Source of the DNA: Palsa-1392 sp963819975
GTDB taxonomy: Bacteria > Verrucomicrobiota > Verrucomicrobiia > Chthoniobacterales > UBA10450
DNA length: 64,000 bases
Direction: 5' to 3'
Assembly (NCBI GenBank): GCA_963819975.1
Contig: CAWFYE010000009.1
Coordinates: forward strand, 124,001-188,000
Below are positions 61,744 to 64,000 of this stretch, in pieces; the stretch's first letter is position 1; the number at the start of each line of letters is the position of its first letter. The translations under genes were made by a program, and so were the position numbers. The notes under the pieces are model-generated. The model searched no databases, was not told where the DNA came from, and saw only the letters and a list, made by a program, of their open reading frames with translations.

Positions 61744-63537
61744 ATGGAAATAAACAGCCACTTCAAAGTCGGGCCGCTCAGGCGTATCACTGGTTTTCTT
61801 TTTCTCGCTGCGGCAGTCGCGGCCGTGCTCGCCGCGGCGGCCTCGTCGCGGGCCGTCAACCCGGCCAAAAGCCCGGAGCAAAAAGCCGCGCTGCGCAAGA
61901 TCGCTCCGTGGGTGACAGAACACACCGCCGATGGCAAACAAGCAGAATTCATGGTCGTCCTGACCGACCAAGCCGATCTCCGTGGCGCCGCCCTGCTGAA
62001 AACGAAGAAGGAAAAAGGCCGTTTCGTTCGTGACGCCTTGTGGAAGAAGAGCCAGGCCACGCAAGGGCCGATCCTGAAGTGGCTCGACGCCCGCCATCTC
62101 GAGTATCGCTCATTTTACATCGTCAACGCGATCCTGGTGAAGGGCCGCTACGATGATGCGATGGCGCTGGCTTTGCGCGGCGATATCTCCCGGGTTGAGG
62201 GTAACCCGCAGGTTCGAAGTATTCCTGAACCCGATGCCGCCATTCCCGCTCCCGATCGGGCCGATGCTCCGGCCACGGTGGAGCCGGGTATCGCTTACAC
62301 AATGGCCCCGTCCGTCTGGGCGGAAGGTTTCCAAGGCCAGGGCATCGTAGTGGGTGGCGCCGATACAGGCATCCGCTGGACGCATAACGCGCTCAAGTCG
62401 CATTATCGCGGCTGGGACGGCTCCACGGCAGATCATAATTACAACTGGCACGACAGCATCCACACCGGCGGAGGCGTGTGCGGGGCAGACACGTCGGCAC
62501 CCTGCGACGACAGCGGCCACGGCACTCACACAATCGCAACGGCCGTTGGTGACGATAACGCCGGCAACCAAGTCGGCATGGCGCCGCAAGCACAGTTCAT
62601 CGGTTGCCGCAATATGAATGTCGGCAACGGCACACCCGCGAGCTACACCGAATGCTTCGAGTGGTTTCTCGCCCCCTACCCGATCGGTGGCACTCCCGCC
62701 GATGGCAACCCCGATAAGGCTCCCGATATCACGACCAACTCCTGGACTTGTCCGGCTTCGGAAGGTTGTTCGCCGACCACCCTGCAAGCCGGCGTCGAGG
62801 CCCAGCGCGCTGCGGGAATCATGATGGTGGTTGCCGCCGCTAACTCCGGCCCGAGCTGCTCAACGATCTCGGATCCGCCCGCCCTTTACGACGCTGCCTA
62901 CACGGTGGGCGCTCTGAACACGAGCACCGACACGATCGCTTCCTTCAGCAGCCGCGGCCCAGTCACCTCCGATGGCAGCATGCGCTTGAAGCCCGACATT
63001 AGCGCCCCGGGCACCAACACCCGCTCGGCCTATAACACCTCGGATACCTCCTATGCCTTCCTCAGCGGCACGTCGATGGCGACCCCACATATCGCCGGCG
63101 CGGTCGCCCTGCTCTGGTCGGCACATCCCGAGCTGCGCAACAACGACGACGCCAGCGAGACTGTGCTCAACAGCACCGCCGTCCATATCTTATCCAACGC
63201 TTGCGACGGCGGCTCTCCCACAACGCCGAACAATACTTTCGGCAACGGCCGGATCGACATCCTGGCCGCAGTCGACTCAGTCCAAGTCGACACGGTCACG
63301 ATTACCCGCACTCAATATAAGACTTCTCGCAGCCAGCTCACAGTGCAGGCGACCGATTCCAACTCGACCGCGACCTTGACGGTTTCCGTCACGAGCACGG
63401 GTCAGGTCCTCGGGACGATGAGAAATCAGGGCAACGGAACTTACCAGGCGAAGTTCAGCGGCATCGCAAATCCCGTAAACATCACCGTCACGAGCAGCCT
63501 GGGCGGCAGCGACACCGCGGAAGTCAGAGCCAGGTAA
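61744..63537 (+). CDS. Secreted subtilisin-like S8 serine peptidase
   Basis: 597 residues from the ATG at 61744; signal peptide TGFLFLAAAVAAVLAAAASS. An I9-type propeptide region (EFMVVLTDQADLRGAALL) precedes the catalytic domain. Triad: Asp in VVGGADTGIRWTH, His in DDSGHGTHTIATA, Ser in FLSGTSMATPHIAGA. A C-terminal beta domain (VTITRTQYKTSRSQLTVQA...) resembles the bacterial Ig-like type. Extracellular protein degradation is the likely role. A terminator-like hairpin follows. The frame is open upstream to 61603 but overlaps the HNH start. Confidence 0.92.
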   Translation: MEINSHFKVGPLRRITGFLFLAAAVAAVLAAAASSRAVNPAKSPEQKAALRKIAPWVTEHTADGKQAEFMVVLTDQADLRGAALLKTKKEKGRFVRDALWKKSQATQGPILKWLDARHLEYRSFYIVNAILVKGRYDDAMALALRGDISRVEGNPQVRSIPEPDAAIPAPDRADAPATVEPGIAYTMAPSVWAEGFQGQGIVVGGADTGIRWTHNALKSHYRGWDGSTADHNYNWHDSIHTGGGVCGADTSAPCDDSGHGTHTIATAVGDDNAGNQVGMAPQAQFIGCRNMNVGNGTPASYTECFEWFLAPYPIGGTPADGNPDKAPDITTNSWTCPASEGCSPTTLQAGVEAQRAAGIMMVVAAANSGPSCSTISDPPALYDAAYTVGALNTSTDTIASFSSRGPVTSDGSMRLKPDISAPGTNTRSAYNTSDTSYAFLSGTSMATPHIAGAVALLWSAHPELRNNDDASETVLNSTAVHILSNACDGGSPTTPNNTFGNGRIDILAAVDSVQVDTVTITRTQYKTSRSQLTVQATDSNSTATLTVSVTSTGQVLGTMRNQGNGTYQAKFSGIANPVNITVTSSLGGSDTAEVRAR

Positions 63538-63590
63538 GCACCGCCTTCCGATCGAAGAATCTGGGTAACGTCCGTTTACCCGCTTGGGTG

Positions 63591-63620
63591 GGCCGCTTTC
63601 TCTTTTTGGAGGAAGCGGCC
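63591..63620 (+). terminator. Probable terminator of the S8 peptidase gene
   Basis: GGCCGCTT (63591-63598) and AAGCGGCC (63613-63620), 8-bp stem around a T-rich loop, 54 bases after the peptidase stop. The tail is only weakly T-rich (TTCATCCTT). No gene is seen in 63538-63736. Confidence 0.5.
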
Positions 63621-63736
63621 TTCATCCTTGCAGGAGTTGCGCCCTAACGAAGCCCGGCGGCGAGTCAGTGACGGCTGCCGCTCTTGAAAGCTGGCTCGAC
63701 CCAATGAAATCAGGCTCTGCCTCGAACGGTCGAGCA

Positions 63737-64000
63737 CTTCCTTGCAAGATTCAAGCCTGGACCCCGCCGATCTTTCTCAGACGACCACGAGCATGCACGA
63801 CGTCTGGTCGCGAGCGAGTTGGCTCGGTCTGGCTGGACGGCGAAGGAACTGGCAACGGAACGCAAGGACACATCGTCAAAATGGCCATCCGCTTCCTTGC
63901 AAGATTCAAGCGCTGGACCCCGCCGATCTTTCTCAGACGGACCACGAGCATGCACGACGTCTGGTCGCGAGCGAGTTGGCTCGGTCTGGCTGGACGGCGA
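63737..64000. repeat. Tandem ~155-bp direct repeat, running off the window
   Basis: Copy 1 at 63737-63891 and copy 2 from 63892 share CTTCCTTGCAAGATTCAAGC and then almost every base to the end at 64000, with two single-base insertions in copy 2. In one frame the unit encodes HARRLVASELARSGWTAKEL then ATERKD, which looks like the C-terminal tail of REP-associated (Y1-type) transposases. A 17-base piece of the unit, GCAAGATTCAAGCGCTG, also occurs at 22371-22387. The array may continue past the window. Confidence 0.65.

Larger units (their letters stand above)
377..63650. repeat. Dispersed over-represented word TCGTTAGGC / GCCTAACGA
   Basis: Exact 9-mers on the plus strand start at 377, 7574, 8832, 8973, 15254, 15946, 16611, 19336, 26797, 28245, 46764, 53020. 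On the minus strand (GCCTAACGA) they start at 1440, 3491, 16093, 19587, 26072, 47587, 58911. Copies with another last base lie at 2282, 7018, 11416, 20547, 21211, 21442, 28825, 50380, 57181, 63642. That is 29 copies of TCGTTAGG, 17 plus and 12 minus, against about 1.7 expected from composition. Counted by eye, so small miscounts are possible. Confidence 0.8.

Noticed and set aside
1..64000. The TCGTTAGGC word read as a codon or peptide effect
   Set aside because: It occurs in several frames on both strands and in intergenic DNA, and introduces codons that are rare elsewhere in the window.
1..64000. The TCGTTAGGC word read as a KOPS- or Chi-like polar motif
   Set aside because: 17 copies on one strand and 12 on the other within 64 kb is not the strong strand bias such motifs show; the window is too short to exclude a weak bias.
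63737..64000. End-of-window repeat considered as a CRISPR array
   Set aside because: The units are about 155 bases with no short repeat-spacer pattern, and the intervening sequence is repeated too.

Overview
The window looks like chromosomal DNA of a soil- or freshwater-type member of the Verrucomicrobiota, probably near the Chthoniobacterales. This is inferred from gene content: an autotransporter-associated beta-strand repeat protein, two DUF5069 proteins, a GxxExxY protein, a TIGR03118 protein, an ECF42-type sigma factor with its DGPF partner, several small lipoproteins and a high-GC base composition. I see no rRNA, tRNA, CRISPR array, phage module or complete insertion sequence.

Layout. 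0-3.3 kb: start of gyrA, a GxxExxY gene bounded by an inverted repeat, and gyrB, all on the minus strand. 3.6-12 kb: sulfatase, FkbM methyltransferase, a frameshifted flavin/4Fe-4S oxidoreductase, a broken glycogen debranching enzyme, an IscA-type protein and a membrane protein. 12-18.8 kb: a beta-strand repeat protein, then a minus-strand operon creD-kynB-GT39-HIT-membrane protein. 18.9-22.2 kb: a plus-strand run of cupin, a molybdenum-carrier/glycosyltransferase fusion, 3-hydroxyanthranilate dioxygenase and ACMSD. With kynB these give three steps of the kynurenine route, though 3-hydroxyanthranilate formation (kynA, kynU and a 3-hydroxylase) is not seen. 22.2-23.06 kb is a gene graveyard. 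23-27.9 kb: frameshifted CLC channel with its MarR regulator and a palindromic operator, then ECF42 sigma factor/DGPF/SRPBCC around a second palindrome. 27.9-31.8 kb: BNR-repeat protein with a MoaD-like protein, Rieske oxygenase, DUF5069, methyltransferase. 31.8-46 kb: DUF4256, a large membrane protein, YheT hydrolase, START protein, O-methyltransferase, two arylsulfotransferase paralogues, aminotransferase, 2-hydroxyacid dehydrogenase, MsrA-like protein. 46-54.3 kb: response regulator, second cyclase, M48 peptidase, a three-gene phosphorelay operon, EEP nuclease and cardiolipin synthase. 54.5-64 kb: TPR protein, lipoproteins, TIGR03118, methyltransferase, PIG-V-like transferase, UPF0173, second DUF5069, a broken HNH gene, a secreted subtilase, and a tandem repeat running off the end.

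The most unusual signal is a short word, TCGTTAGGC and its complement. By eye I count 19 exact copies, and 29 copies of the 8-base core TCGTTAGG, where composition predicts about 0.5 and 1.7. It occurs on both strands, in every reading frame, in genes and between them, and it forces rare codons such as TTA. It is missing from about 28.8 to 46.8 kb. This resembles the DNA-uptake words of Pasteurellaceae and Neisseria more than a codon or regulatory effect, but its function is unknown.

Four genes are broken (oxidoreductase, debranching enzyme, CLC channel, HNH protein), mostly by single-base shifts, so either sequencing indels or ongoing decay must be considered.
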